Shown here: positions 53,350 through 64,000 of the stretch, one piece after another
Numbering within the stretch: the first letter of the stretch is position 1
How the letters are laid out: the number at the start of each line of letters is the position of its first letter
DNA from: Choristoneura fumiferana
Taxonomy: Eukaryota; Arthropoda; Insecta; Lepidoptera; Tortricidae
Length of the DNA: 64,000 nucleotides
NCBI RefSeq assembly: GCF_025370935.1
Contig: NC_133492.1
Location: 13,194,510-13,258,509 of the forward strand
Direction: 5' to 3'
Made by a program: the position numbers and the translations under genes
The notes under the pieces: model-generated
The model's input: the letters and a program-made list of their open reading frames with translations, nothing else
Told to the model about the DNA's origin: nothing
Databases searched by the model: none

Positions 53350-54640
53350 CAAATAAAACAAAAACTTGTAAAATGAAAATTCTAATGTGCCATTCTAAGC
53401 CGCATCATCAGCCAGGTAAATATATTTATGCAACAAATACCTTTTATTCCCAGAGAGGCACAATTACATTGTATAACGCCCCTGCGAAGGGCTACTTAAA
53501 GATCAAAACGAATTTGGAAATCCCCCAAAACCTTTGGTGGGTATTCGAACGTATAGCTATTGTAATATAAATAAAGACGTGGAATTGTTTGAGGTGGAAA
53601 TGAAATACAAGGGGTATAAAGTTGGAAATAATAGTAATATTTCTCGGTCCCGGCGGGAGTTAAGATTGAGTAGACCTATCCTAGGCTTAAATCTGAGTCT
53701 TACGATATCAAATTAAACAATAACAGCAGCACCTGCCTCGAACTCGAAGGAAGTTCTAACTAGTCCGTAGAACTACAATAATTTACGCACCTCTTTGCTA
53801 CAATCAATTATTTATTAGAGTGAATGATTTTTAAATAACAAATTAGGTCGTGTGAAAATCGAACAGGCGTTGAATCGGTCGAAGGTGTCATGATATTATG
53901 CTAAAAGATTTTCGGTGAACTAGTTGACTACCATTAAATCGTTATTAGACATAGCTATGGGAACTCCTAGATAGTCTGATATATTTTATTCCAAATGTCC
54001 GAATTTCATAATTCCTAAGAAATAAAATTCCGATTCATTTCGCCGAATGTCAAATTTTCGATGTAACGATGAAATTTCGGAAAATTTATAGTCAGAATAT
54101 TGTTTTTCACACTAATAATATTTCACGATTTCTATTATAAGTCTTATTTACCAATTGTGAAATTCGGAGTTTTAAAAATCAGAATTAGCAAAATCGGAAT
54201 AAAATATTTCGGAGTATTTGGGTGCGTATCCGTTCCCCAAGAAATGACTTCTGCTACCGATGTTAAACACTTTTAATGAATGTTAAAATTAATTCATAAC
54301 GTACAAAGCTCCAACAAGTGTACTCCAAAGTTGAAATATACTTCAAAGGTTAACACAAGTCCCGCAAATAGAAAGCTGCACTCTGTCCGATTGGCAAAAG
54401 CTTTCTCTTGCCATTTATTACCATGTCGTTCAACTCATGATGTCACTGCCACTCCTAAATTGATGTGGTTAAATCAGCCGCTTATGTAAACATTAGCTTT
54501 TGCCCGTGACTTTATTCGCTTAGAAATACATGAAAATTGTCCCCTCCTCCTTATCTCCGAAACTCCTACCCCCACATAACATCCATTATTTCCTCTTAGC
54601 TTATAAATACACCTGTGTCACACCAGGTATTCATTAATTT
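53350..54640. other. no gene seen; AATTTCGG-rich tract
   Basis: 53990-54215 is rich in dispersed AATTTCGGA / TCCGAATTT short motifs on both strands, a degenerate repeat. Other frames lack domains. Confidence 0.45.
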
Positions 54641-55108
54641 CGCAACTAACGTTTGGCAACCTGATTAATTTGGCAACTTTTCATTTTTTTGGAGTTAAAA
54701 AAATAATACAAAAAGACTACAAATAAACAATCATAACTTTTCATTTCGCAAACTCTAAAACTCTATAACTATTTCAGGGCCATCATGTAGAACCCTTTAG
54801 GATAGGTTAGTTTTATAAAAATTCTGAAATTGTACAGTTTCAGAAATATTAAACAGTTGCGAAATGAAAAGTTGCCAAATGAATCAGGTTTCTGCAGGTG
54901 GTAGGATCTTGTGCAAGGTCCACCCGGATTGCTACCACCATCTTGCTCGCTAATCCTGCCGTGAAGCAGCAGTGCTTGCACTGTTGTGTTTCGGCGTGGA
55001 GAGCAAGACAGCCGGTGAAATTACTGGCACTTGAGGTATCCCATCTTAGCCATCCAGTCGAATAAAAAAGAATAAAAAAAGGTTGCCAAACGTTAGTTGC
55101 GAAACATA
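54641..55108. mobile_element. fold-back element, second member, interrupted
   Basis: AACGTTTGGCAACCTGATTA at the left and TTGCCAAACGTTAGTTGCGA at the right, with loop remnant GGATAGGTTAG. Interrupted by an AT-rich piece at 54690-54735 and by a retroposon at 54895-55085. Confidence 0.7.
54895..55085 (+). mobile_element. LINE 3' end inserted in the fold-back element
   Basis: TGCAGGTGGTAGGATCTTGT, TGCACTGTTGTGTTTCGGCG, CACTTGAGGTATCCCATCTT and an A-rich end (AATAAAAAAGAATAAAAAAA). AGGTT occurs at both borders, a likely target duplication; removing the insert rejoins the host arm CAGGTTGCC. Confidence 0.8.
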
Positions 55109-55121
55109 CTGAACCGTTACA

Positions 55122-55370
55122 CCATTCCATCCCGGCCTATAGGAGTATGTCCCACTGCTGGGCACAGGCCTCCTCTGAGAAAGAGAGGGCTTGGGCTGTA
55201 GTGTGTGTCGCACAGACAAAGCTGTTTTCTTTGTATAGTAGCGGAGGGGAAAGGTAAAAGGTTGTTGTTCATTCATATGGAAAATTAATACTTGATATAA
55301 TAATAATAATAAAATCATTTATTGCCACTGAAAATAAGACAGGTTACAAAATAAAAAAACACATATCAAT
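55122..55370 (-). mobile_element. two retroposon 3' ends, antisense
   Basis: 55122-55215: CCTATAGGAGTATGTCCCAC, GCTGGGCACAGGCCTCCTCT, the classic lepidopteran tail reversed. 55296-55370: (AAT)n then AATCATTTATTGCCACTG. Confidence 0.65.
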
Positions 55371-55374
55371 ACAT

Positions 55375-55580
55375 TCTGTCCTACTAATTTTATAAATGTG
55401 AAAGTTTGACATGACTCTGCGGTGCGTAATGTACCTATGCTTGTTATTATTTCACACTGAAACGGTTGGATCGATTTCAATATTATGTAGTTCATACTAC
55501 GAGTCTTATGTGCTCGTACAGTTCATATGTGAAAAAAATATAGGCTACTTTTTATCCCGATAGTCCCACGGGATCCATTT
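55375..55580 (+). repeat. ATAAATGCGAAAG-type repeat, diverged
   Basis: CTACTAATTTTATAAATGTG, ACTGAAACGGTTGGATCGAT and TTTTTATCCCGATAGTCCCA in family order. Confidence 0.55.
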
Positions 55581-55727
55581 AAAATCTCGAAATATTACCC
55601 GTTACGTCTAGAGACATGACATTTTGCGCGGGTTTTTGTCATGCAACGTCAATGAAGACCACAATGAAGACCAAGATATAATTGTTGTGAGTTCTCATGG
55701 TAATTTTATACTAGAAATAATAATATT

Positions 55728-56386
55728 ATACGTCGATCCACGTCAGCTGAGCCGATCGACGTCTTTTTCGCTCTTATTGCGAGGACATAATAGTATATTT
55801 TTTATCGAGGGACTACAATAAGCCAATATATCCGAGGTGGTTACTGGTTAGCCACCCGAGCTTTAACGAGGTTGTCTATTTATCCGAGGGTTTATATTGA
55901 GTTTTAGTCTCGAGGTGAAAACTCTATTTTTCACTTCAATTACGAGACAAAAAATGGTCATTCATCGTTTATGATTTACGGTCTACAACAATTTCAGTTT
56001 TCACGGTAAGTCCAACTAGACACAGATATAAAAAAAATCGCACCAGCGAAATGGTCCATACACAAACTGGAATAACTAGAATGGCGCCACCTTCTATGCG
56101 GAAAAAGCATAGAACTAAGACCACGTAGACAAAGAACGTAACATTTTCGTCATGAAAATGGTCCACACAAATCTTATTTTATGGCAAAAACTAAGCAAGT
56201 ACTGGCTGTTTGATTTTATCTAAGTCACTCGAAATAAAAAAAGCAAATAATTACTTTTACTCCCTAGGGACTAAAGTACTCACTTTACTCCCGCCAGGTA
56301 AGGCTATATTGACCTACTTTTAGAGCATGAGAAGTGAAAAGAGTTTTTTGATCGGCTTAAGCCGAATCCGCGTCGATAGGTTTGAT
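55728..56386. mobile_element. about 660-base element with diverged inverted ends
   Basis: CGTCGATCCACGTCAGCTGA with GCCGATCGACG at the left; at the right GATCGGCTTAAGCCGAATCC then GCGTCGATAGG. Interior GGGACTACAATAAGCC / TTTTCACTTC modules also occur at 60010-60120 and 60660-60740. Confidence 0.5.
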
Positions 56387-56467
56387 AATATGATAGAAAA
56401 CTGGAAAATAAAACATATAACATAAAATCATAAATGCCTGTTGAAAAATAAGCAATAATATGAGCGC

Positions 56468-56695
56468 ATGAAGTTTGCATTCCATCTCTTTCTAGAAAAA
56501 TTAAATTTAGTATGAACTTTCTTTGGACGTCTTATCATCTGCCGTCGTAGATCTCTTTTCTAACTGACAATTTAAAACGTTATATATTCGTTATTTTTCA
56601 AGATATTTAAAAAATCTTTCACCACTCGGTTTGTCAAACAATAAAGATATAAGTATTTGAACAAATAACAAACAATGCTTGCATGTTCTTTCCCT
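56468..56695. repeat. dispersed repeat shared with 6947-7190
   Basis: Second member of the pair described at 6947. Confidence 0.6.
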
Positions 56696-56960
56696 AGGGA
56701 GTTCAGTAATTCAAATGCAGATCTAAACGTTCATTTGAACAAAGCCTCGGGTATATAAGGACATATTATGTCTATAATAAAGTAATTTCCCGCTGCTTTT
56801 ACACAAGTATTACGATGGAACGGGGTTATAGCACGTCCGTCACGTTTCGTCAGTGCAGTTTATGTAGTATAAACTGTTATTTTATCAGGAGCATGAAAAT
56901 TACACCTGGCACATAGACTTAGGAATCTATCTTCTATTCTATATCTATCTATCTACATCT

Positions 56961-57215
56961 ACACTTATAATAAACTAGAGTTTACCCGCGGCTTCGCACT
57001 CGTAAATTATTCGATCTGATAGTTACAATTTAATTAGTTACAAAATTCCTGTGGAAAATCCCATAATGTGCTTATATCTTAATCTTCGTTGAGGTGTTGT
57101 GTTAAGAACAACTATCCCGTGGAAATATTGGAATAAAAGTAGCCTATGTGTTATTTCAGACATCCAGCTATCTACCTACATACCAAATTTCATGACTCTA
57201 AGCCCAGCGTAATCT
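56961..57215 (-). repeat. ATAAATGCGAAAG-type repeat, antisense
   Basis: AAACTAGAGTTTACCCGCGG, GTGGAAAATCCCATAATG and CCAAATTTCATGACTCTA in order. Confidence 0.55.
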
Positions 57216-57768
57216 GGCGCGCGGCAATGAATGGGTAAAGAGCTTTACAGACTGCAACGCAGGATAATGAATAGATTTCTTTTTCCCGGAATGGCAACAC
57301 TGCCATTGATAATAGATCGCTCGTATTAGGCTCGAAATTCAAACTTATGATTTTATTTTGCTTATTATACAAAATGTACACACCCAATATCATATTTTCT
57401 CAAGTTTTTCGCGATTCCCAAGGTCAAGGAATCGAATTGCTTTAACATTCCAGAGAAATAGTGCGTTGTTTGGGAGAAACGTGTCAAAATAGTGTTGTAG
57501 AGCGCCATCCTGCTCTGTCTCGTTTTTTTTGTCCCGTTCTGGCGGTTCACTTTTATATTATAGATCTGTAGAAAGTTGAAGTCTGTACATGGTACATGGC
57601 CTATATTAGCGCAATATAACCCAAAACAATGATTTTTAGAATTATTAAGATTGTTTTTTTTTTGCCGATAAAGTTTCTCGATGAGAGCTACGGTATAGAT
57701 GTCGCTAGCGTCACTGTAGTATTGCCTTTGTTAATACGAGCGGTCTCCAAAAAGACAGGTCCTATATA
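57216..57768. other. no gene seen
   Basis: 57668-57712 (TTTCTCGATGAGAGCTACGG, AGATGTCGCTAGCGTC) matches 22545-22590, a small dispersed repeat. No coding signal. Confidence 0.5.
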
Positions 57769-57889
57769 TCGAAGTGCAAATTTCGAAGTTCGTATCTTGA
57801 CGTCCCGCTGACGCTTATGTTATTTAATACGAGAGTGAGAGGAACGGTACGGTACCAACTTTGATTTTGGAATTTCGTAGTAGCCTCCC
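57769..57889. mobile_element. hairpin MITE (GGGCTACTACGAA family), diverged
   Basis: AAATTTCGAAGTTCGTATCT to TTTTGGAATTTCGTAGTAGC with the TATTTAATACGAGAG loop. Confidence 0.7.
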
Positions 57890-58480
57890 AGGCTTATGTA
57901 GTATACCTAGTGCCTTATTTTGTCAAAATAAGACATTAATGACATTGTAATAAGAACCACGGCACGCGTCATCGTGAATGACTCCACCTACAACTGCTCG
58001 ATGGATAGTCATCATCATCATATCAGTCGTAGGACCGCCACTGTTAGACATAGGCCTCCCCCATAGACCTTCAGTTGCTTCGGTTAGAAACGGTATGCAT
58101 CCACCCGCCGGCCCTCTGTAACAAATTAAATATTATATGTATGAAACAAGTTGAGGATAGGGGCAACTAAGAATATAATATATGTAATATATATTGTTTA
58201 TCCACTCTACATTTCATATTAAATAAGTAATATTTGGTAATATCCTGACATTTATTTAATTTTATTGCGTAATAACCGTTTCGCTTTCTATTTCAATTCT
58301 CAAGCGGTGTTAATATTACATGATATTACCCAGGAATAGAAATACCCTTTGTATTCGACGTCAATTTACTATCCATTTCTTTTTATATCTTTGCAATATT
58401 TGAAAGCCTATAAACCTATAAACCTTTTATTATGTTACTATTTTAGGGGAAGGAACTTGTAGGATAAAATTAATTAGTTT
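57890..58480. other. no gene seen; retroposon tail fragment
   Basis: 58008-58110 (CATCATCATATCAGTCGTAG, ACATAGGCCTCCCCCATAG) is another antisense LINE end type. The remainder is AT-rich. Confidence 0.5.
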
Positions 58481-58482
58481 TA

Positions 58483-58623
58483 GGGGCTGTTTCACCATCC
58501 ATTGATTAGTGTTAACTGGCGGTTAGGTGTGATGCCATCTCTATTTGTTTTGTTCGAATAGACAGAGACGGCATCACATTTAACCATCGGTTAACGCTAA
58601 TCAATGGATGGTGAAACAGCCCC
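58483..58623. mobile_element. Harbinger-like MITE, copy 4
   Basis: GGGGCTGTTTCACCATCCAT ... GGTGAAACAGCCCC, 141 bases, TTA on both sides (58480-58482, 58624-58626). Confidence 0.88.
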
Positions 58624-58798
58624 TTACTCTACTGAACTGAGCTTAAAACTAAATTGAAATATATTTTTTCCTGTACGGGGCCATTAGTAGTGCACAATAC
58701 GCCATTCCGCTTGATCGTTCTTTAAATTACAAGTCATACTCATATGAGTAGCTGAAAAATTGAAAGTATTTTAAGGTATTTTGTTACAAATAATAATA

Positions 58799-58890
58799 AG
58801 TTCGCCTTTGTACTCTTTTGTTTTGTTGTTTTCTTTTTGTATTATTTTTGTGTTTTATGTACAATAAAGTATTTACATACATACATACAA
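58799..58890 (+). mobile_element. retroposon 3' end with (ACAT)n tail
   Basis: TAAGTTCGCCTTTGTACTCT, TACAATAAAGTATTTACATA, then CATACATAC. Same family as 7213. Confidence 0.7.
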
Positions 58891-60189
58891 GTGAAGTAAA
58901 GATAGCTACCAAATTGGCATTAATCACTTTTTACAATGTGGTTTAATTCCAAAACTTTTTCCAGAAATAGGTTTATTAAATAATTTTATAACATTTTAGT
59001 TAAAAAAATACTAAAAATGATCGCGTGTTTGTAAAATAACGTTACTAAACCGCCTAATCCTAACACTGACAGGTAATGACACTACGTTTTTTGTTAAATT
59101 TTAAATGGCAACTATGGTTAACTATAATTCCGATAACTTATAAATAGGATAAAAATATTAAAAAAATAACTACAATCAAAATCCTACAAATAGATGTGTT
59201 AAATTCGCACATTTTATGAAAAAAAAAATTGTTTTATTGAGACCAATGCCAATTAGCAAATTACACACAAATATTTTAAAATAGTAAAGGTATTTGTATA
59301 TACATATAAATGTTACACTCACTCATTTGAAGTAATAAAACGTGTAAAGTAAAGGCGCTAATTAACTTGAGCATTCACTTGTAATAAGAACATCGAGCAT
59401 CCGCCGTTTATTGTTGAGCTTTGAACCGAATAACGAACAAAGCTGAGCATAGGCCAGGGCTAAACATTGCTACGAACATACACGATCATTCTAGGAAACG
59501 CCCTAATGAATGTTTGTCAAAATGACACAATGATGTCGATGATGTGCTCGGCAAAAAGCTCGAAGCAAATTTACCGCAGTTTTGCTCGAATACTCGCTAG
59601 AACGTTCGCTAGAATGCTCGCTAATGCTCCTGTTTGTTTTGTAATTAGTGAGCCACAGATATAGATTACACTAGATAACGCAAACACCTCAATCTGTATG
59701 AAAACCAACCGTGTCACATTTTTATATCTACTGTGACGTCTCAAGAGCGAATTCCCCGATGTCCGCGCAAAATCGATTCAAATGCGCCGCCCGCCCGCGC
59801 CGTGGGGCTCGAGTCAGTCACTAGTCATGATTAGTCAGTTACCGGTCAGTCTTTGTATGGGGCCAACCCCGACGTTTGGTCCGGGTTCGGACACGCGAAG
59901 TAGATGCATTTGCGTAATCTTGTATAATCTATATCTGTGTAGTGAGCTCTTACCTGTAATATAACATTCGCTAGAATGCTAATTACACTAGCACCTTTAA
60001 TAGTAGATTGTTCAACAAGGGACTAAAACAAGCCATAATGACACGAGATGTTTAGCCACAGTTCGAGTGACATTATGGTTGTTTAGTCTCGCGTTAAACA
60101 CTCTACTTTTCACTTGGAATACGGGGAATAAACAATGTTTTGTTCAAAATTACAATATTAGGTACTTTTTAATAACGTACGCTCGACGA
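58891..60189. other. no gene seen
   Basis: AT-rich with one GC-rich patch at 59780-59830. Frames at 59467-59664 and 59782-59964 show no domain; CTCGCTAGAA-type repeats inflate the first. Confidence 0.45.
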
Positions 60190-60306
60190 TCTACTACGAA
60201 ATTCGAAACTCGTGTCGTTCGGTCCCTCTGACACTTGTACTATTTAATACGAGAGCGAGAGGGATGGTACGATACGAACTTCGATTTTCGAACTTCGGAG
60301 TAGGCC
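60190..60306. mobile_element. hairpin MITE (GGGCTACTACGAA family)
   Basis: CTACTACGAAATTCGAAACT, loop TATTTAATACGAGAGCGAG, right arm GATACGAACTTCGATTTTCG. Confidence 0.8.
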
Positions 60307-61020
60307 CTCAGGCCATCTGTTCAAAATTCAAATAGCAAAAAAAATGTTGCACGGTTTTTTCTTTTCTTTTATTGTTTATGAAGCGTCACTTTAAAAGCTA
60401 TTGCATATTTAGAACAGTTTCAAAATTGAAAACTATTTTAAAACTAATCGGACAATGCCTAATAAAATGAAGTCATCCTTAATATAATTGAATAGATGCA
60501 TATTCGTAATCATTAATTGTGTTTGACGAAATTAAATCGTGTTTTTTTAAGCACGGTTGTCATTTTGATGTTATTTCCATGCCTAAAATCCTCCATTCAC
60601 AAACACCGTGTTGGCTGTTTAAGTGTTTCCAACGTAAATAAAAAAAAAAACTAAAAATAAAAAGAATAAAAAGGAGCTTTAGTCCCGATATACAGAGACT
60701 AAAGTAACATTTTAAGAGCACGAGAAGTGAAAACTAACTTAACCACCTCATGAAATATCCCATGTCAATTTTATGATACCCTGTATGCATTAAAACAGTC
60801 TGACAATAAGAAATGCGTTTATTTTCTGCATTCAAGTCTCGCGCAAGACGGGTGACAAGCAAACTAAAGGAGCCTGCATCTCACATGGAATACCGCGTAG
60901 TTCTCTTATTAAATTGCATTTCGTTCCGGGGGCGGTGAGAGATCATTAGAGTGACGTGTGTTTCGGCATTTCAACGTGTCTCTTATTTATTGGAGAAGCT
61001 GCTCCATAGTAAGTATTTGT
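60307..61020. other. no gene seen
   Basis: AT-rich; 60660-60740 shares modules with the element at 55728. Confidence 0.45.
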
Positions 61021-61022
61021 TT

Positions 61023-61465
61023 TTAAACTCCGATGCAATAAGAGGGGTGTTATAATATAAGTTTGATGTCTGCCTATCTGTCAAACAAATGGACTAATTT
61101 CGATGCGGATTTTACGCGAGTTTTCTTGCGGTTGTTTTTAGCTATGTTTTGAGAACGGGTTCTGCCTTTTCGCAGTTATTCTTTGCCAAATGTTTCATTT
61201 GCCAACTGTTTCATTTTACAACTCTCAATTTTCTCCGAAACCATTTTTTTTTTCTCTCAGTGTATTTTCATTATGCTTTTATAGAACACATTAGGTTAGG
61301 TTAGGTTTATTTATGAAAGTTCCGAATAAAAATATAGTTTCAGAGAAAATCCTGTGTTGGCAAATTAACAGTTTGGCAAATGAAACAAAGGCAAAGAACC
61401 TTTTGAGATATTTAACTTTGAAATGACTATGTCGGGGGTCTCCCAATATTTTTAAGTTGGGTTAG
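61023..61465 (+). repeat. CCCCGACGCAAAAAGAGGGG-type repeat split by a fold-back element
   Basis: Left part TTAAACTCCGATGCAATAAG to GTTTTGAGAACGGGTTCT, right part TTTTGAGATATTTAACTTTG to GGGTTAGGTTA. The interval 61180-61405 is a member of the fold-back family of 27834: CATTTGCCAACTGTTTCATT and AATGAAACA-type arms with ATTAGGTTAGGTTAGGTTTA in the loop (61290-61308). Confidence 0.7.
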
Positions 61466-61509
61466 GTTATAGTTACTGCATACATACATACATACTTCAT
61501 GTCGTCAAA

Positions 61510-61765
61510 AAAGCTGTGGTAGCATGGTGGTTTGACCTATGGCTTCTCAAGCAGAGCGTCCCGGGTTCGAGCCCGGTGCTAACGCCGCTGTGTTTTTTCG
61601 GAATCCATGTGCAAAATTATATTTGAAATTTACCATGAACTTTGCGGTATAGGAAAACATCGTAAACCTGCACACCTGTGAGAAATTCACTCATTCAAGA
61701 ACTATATCACAAGTCTTCTCCTTCAGGGAGGAGACCTGTTCTTAGCAATGGGATGATGATGAAAT
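61510..61765 (+). mobile_element. tRNA-derived SINE
   Basis: GTGGTAGCATGGTGGTTTGA, B-box GGTTCGAGCCC at 61562, then ATGTGCAAAATTATATTTGA and a 3' end with AGGGAGGAGACCTGTTCTTA and a TGATGATGA tail. Body and tail are those of common lepidopteran SINEs. Confidence 0.8.
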
Positions 61766-61879
61766 TTCGTGTATAAATTTATTTGGAACTTGTTAATTAA
61801 GAAACTTCTTATGGCATGTTGAGCGATGGGGTTGTGTTTATACACAATAAAAGGTACTTCATTGACGATAAAACTCGTA

Positions 61880-61975
61880 CTAGTTCTCGAATGGAGATTT
61901 CGGATCGGCAAGCGCAGCGTAGGACGTCAACCAACGAGATGGATGGATGACCTGGTTAAAGCCGCGGACCATGTT
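61880..61975 (+). mobile_element. LINE C-terminal fragment (WRFR..RWMDDL motif)
   Basis: LEWRFRIGKRSVGRQPTRWM then DDLVKAADHV, the sense coding version of the LINE seen antisense at 63677; compare 12541. Confidence 0.75.
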
Positions 61976-62640
61976 TCAAACCGGGACATGTCCCGGCGTA
62001 CCGGGACGTATGGCAACCCGAACCTAGGATCAATACAGCATTCCTTTCTTTGTCATATCATTACCATCTTTAAAATTTATTCCACGCAAAACCCTTATTT
62101 GCAGACCAAATTTCATTTACGTGAAACCTCATAGATGTCAATAGATTTATGTGCGGTTGGCTCCAAAGAAACCAAACAAATATGTTTCAAGTGTTCAGGA
62201 ATACCAAATAGGAGCCAGATGCAATTTCACCGAATGATGTGACATTTTGAACAGTTTCCAACTCTGGTATTTTTCATTTTGCAGCGACAGAATATTTTGT
62301 GAAAATTGGTATTAAGTTGCGCTCGCTGTATCATTAGTTTAACTTGAAAAATTGTTTTGCGAGCACAAAGTTCTTGTTGCACGGTATTCATATTGGTTTA
62401 GGGAAGGTTGAATTAAAGATGAGAAACCATGCAAGGAGTCCAAATTAATTCCATCGAAAACCTCTTGATGAAATTAAAAATGTTTTAAAAACGAAAAAGA
62501 GTTTTCGCATTACCCCCTTCCCTCCTGAGATTTTACTCATCAGAGGTGTCATACTGCCATATACCAATTAGACTACCGGGGATTCGTCCAACCAGCCGAA
62601 AATGGTAACATTATTAGTGACGTGTAAGTACTTACATTTA
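61976..62640. other. no gene seen
   Basis: Repetition of CCGGGACATGTCCCGG near 61983 forms a small hairpin. Otherwise AT-rich. Confidence 0.45.
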
Positions 62641-62777
62641 GGGGCTGTTTCACCATCCATTGATTAGTATTAACTGACGGTTAAATGTGGTGCCGTCTCC
62701 GCCTATTCGAACCAAACAAATACGACATCACATTTAACCGTCAGTTAACACTAATGAATGGATGGTGAAACAGCCCC
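62641..62777. mobile_element. Harbinger-like MITE, copy 5
   Basis: GGGGCTGTTTCACCATCCAT ... GGTGAAACAGCCCC, 137 bases (loop deletion), TTA on both sides. Confidence 0.88.
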
Positions 62778-62954
62778 TTAGAATGGTGTAAGAATATGCC
62801 ACTTTATAAAAATCTTAGATTTGGTTGAGGAAGCGATTTGCTAATAAAACAAATAAAATTAAAAATTACTAAAATCGATTACTTACAGGTAAGATCATTT
62901 TCTTATAAACTTAATTGGAATGCTTGACACAAGAGTGCACCCGTGTTTGCCTCA

Positions 62955-63150
62955 TCATTTTCATCAGCCAGAAAAGATCCATTGTTGAATAAAATCCACG
63001 ACAACACGCCACTTGCATCCACTGATTGCCTGCAACTCTCACGATGTCATCAGTCCACCTAGTCTTGAGAACCTTTCTCCCCCAACAGTTATCCGTTCTT
63101 CGAGCGATGTGGCCCGCCCATTGCTATTTCAACTAGCATATTCTTCGAGC
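62955..63150 (-). mobile_element. LINE 3' end, antisense, diverged
   Basis: CATCATTTTCATCAGCCAGA, TCTCACGATGTCATCAGTCC and CGATGTGGCCCGCCCATTGC: family of 46836. Confidence 0.75.
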
Positions 63151-63283
63151 TATGTACTCATGTACTTGACTAGGTACTTGGATTTATTCTGGCTTCGTAT
63201 TACGTCTGGAACTGACTTGAAGCTGAATAAAAAACAAATGGTATTGAATAAATTATAAGTGTATTGTAGCGCAAACTGAAAAG

Positions 63284-63420
63284 TGCAGCCGAGTTCATAA
63301 ACTTGTGAGCAAAAATTTGATCAAAAATACCTGAACACGACTCTATTGTTAACGACGTAGAAGCGTTTTCAAATATTTTTGATCAAATTTATGCTCAAAA
63401 GTTTATGAACTCGATTGTAC
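63284..63420. mobile_element. palindromic MITE
   Basis: CGAGTTCATAAACTTGTGAG ... TTTGATCAAAAATA against TATTTTTGATCAAATTTATG ... AGTTTATGAACTCG, arms about 43 bases. Confidence 0.75.
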
Positions 63421-63676
63421 TAGTTAATGAGGCAGAAATTGCCACATTGCAGTGCCTTGTCACAGTAATACTAGAGCTATTTTCTCAGAGTTGTTTTGCA
63501 GCTCAAAGTTTTACAAGTCACGTGATTTTTAATGCTAAATGAATGCTCTGGCTTATAAATGAAAACTGAGTCTGGGAAAATACCATAGGTACCTACGCAA
63601 TTAACTAATTTGATCGTAAGCCGCCACAGAAACTGGTCATGATGTCATTTTACGTCTTTCGACAAACATTCTCTGA

Positions 63677-63890
63677 TCATCATCATCACCAGCCGGAAGT
63701 CGTCCACAGCTGAAGAAAAACCTCCCTCTCAGAGCGCCACAATGAACGACAACTCGCCACGTCAGTCCACCTAGTGGTAGGCCTGCCAACGCTCGTGGCT
63801 CGTGGTTCGTGGTCGCCGCCCTAGGACTTTTCTTGCCCAATGTTATCTGTTCTTCGAGCGATGTGGCCCGCCCATTGCCACTTTAACTTC
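63677..63890 (-). mobile_element. LINE 3' end, antisense, with coding motif
   Basis: Minus strand from 63890: KWQWAGHIARR, then VGRP.TRWTD, then a (TGATGA)n tail. Best antisense copy of the LINE represented in sense at 12541 and 61880. Confidence 0.8.
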
Positions 63891-63944
63891 ATATTTTAAC
63901 AGCTATGGCGATAGGTAACTTTAGTTAGACATTCTCGAATACCT

Positions 63945-64000
63945 AGGTAACGCGTCTGCAATACCCCTGGTGTTGCAGATGTTTATGGGCGGTGGTGATC
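63945..64000 (+). mobile_element. LINE 3' end, cut by window edge
   Basis: GGTGTTGCAGATGTTTATGG then GCGGTGGTGATC, the start of the family seen at 22800-22890. Confidence 0.6.

Noticed and set aside
59467..59964. Two plus-strand frames in a GC-richer patch
   Set aside because: The first is inflated by CTCGCTAGAA-type repeats, the second has no domain or exon borders.

Overview
This is a piece of an AT-rich arthropod nuclear genome, almost certainly a moth or butterfly. Three conserved eukaryotic genes can be read. Exon structure is clear, with GT-AG introns and matching phases. The rest is packed with repeat types typical of Lepidoptera: tRNA-like SINEs, ends of RTE-like and CR1/Jockey-like LINEs, short fold-back MITEs, and TTAGG motifs. 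Two runs of exactly 100 N (2579-2678 and 42959-43058) mark assembly gaps. I see nothing bacterial, no rRNA, no convincing functional tRNA gene and no CRISPR array. All names rest on reading the translation by eye against remembered families; no search was run.

Layout. 0-2 kb: a broken THAP-domain gene with a tandemly duplicated exon-like block. 2-6.1 kb: a gap, LINE and SINE debris, and a triplicated hairpin array. 6.1-30 kb: on the minus strand, 14 coding exons of a DENND4/Crag homologue (MABP plus tripartite DENN, Rab10-type GEF) running from the start codon at 29971 to exon 14 near 7322. Its C-terminal half is not visible and must lie beyond the left edge or be lost. A decayed second copy of exon 14 sits downstream at about 6.8 kb. 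31.4-33.5 kb: a complete four-exon UTP15 homologue on the minus strand (522 aa; small-subunit processome). 34.2-35.4 kb: a complete single-exon OXA1L homologue on the plus strand (393 aa; mitochondrial insertase). It is divergent from UTP15 across a 760-base shared upstream region that carries a hairpin MITE. 35.5-64 kb: no conserved gene, only layered transposable elements.

The most interesting region is 41.7-47.1 kb. A block of about 1.3 kb appears on both sides of the second gap. The right-hand copy is split by a 2560-base element (43405-45964) with 28-base terminal inverted repeats. The left-hand copy has the same site empty (TCCAAATA at 42069). The insert is flanked by an 8-base target duplication and carries a THAP-like N-terminal reading frame just inside its left end. 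The simplest reading is two haplotypes placed in tandem across the gap, one with and one without a P-like or hAT-like DNA transposon that has not been named here before. A second TIR-bounded element at 38.65-39.08 kb also carries a THAP-like start, and the gene at 0.2 kb is a third, so THAP modules recur in this window.

The three conserved genes are housekeeping and functionally unrelated (membrane traffic, ribosome biogenesis, mitochondrial membrane protein insertion). Their adjacency gives no evidence of a shared pathway beyond the divergent UTP15/OXA1L arrangement.
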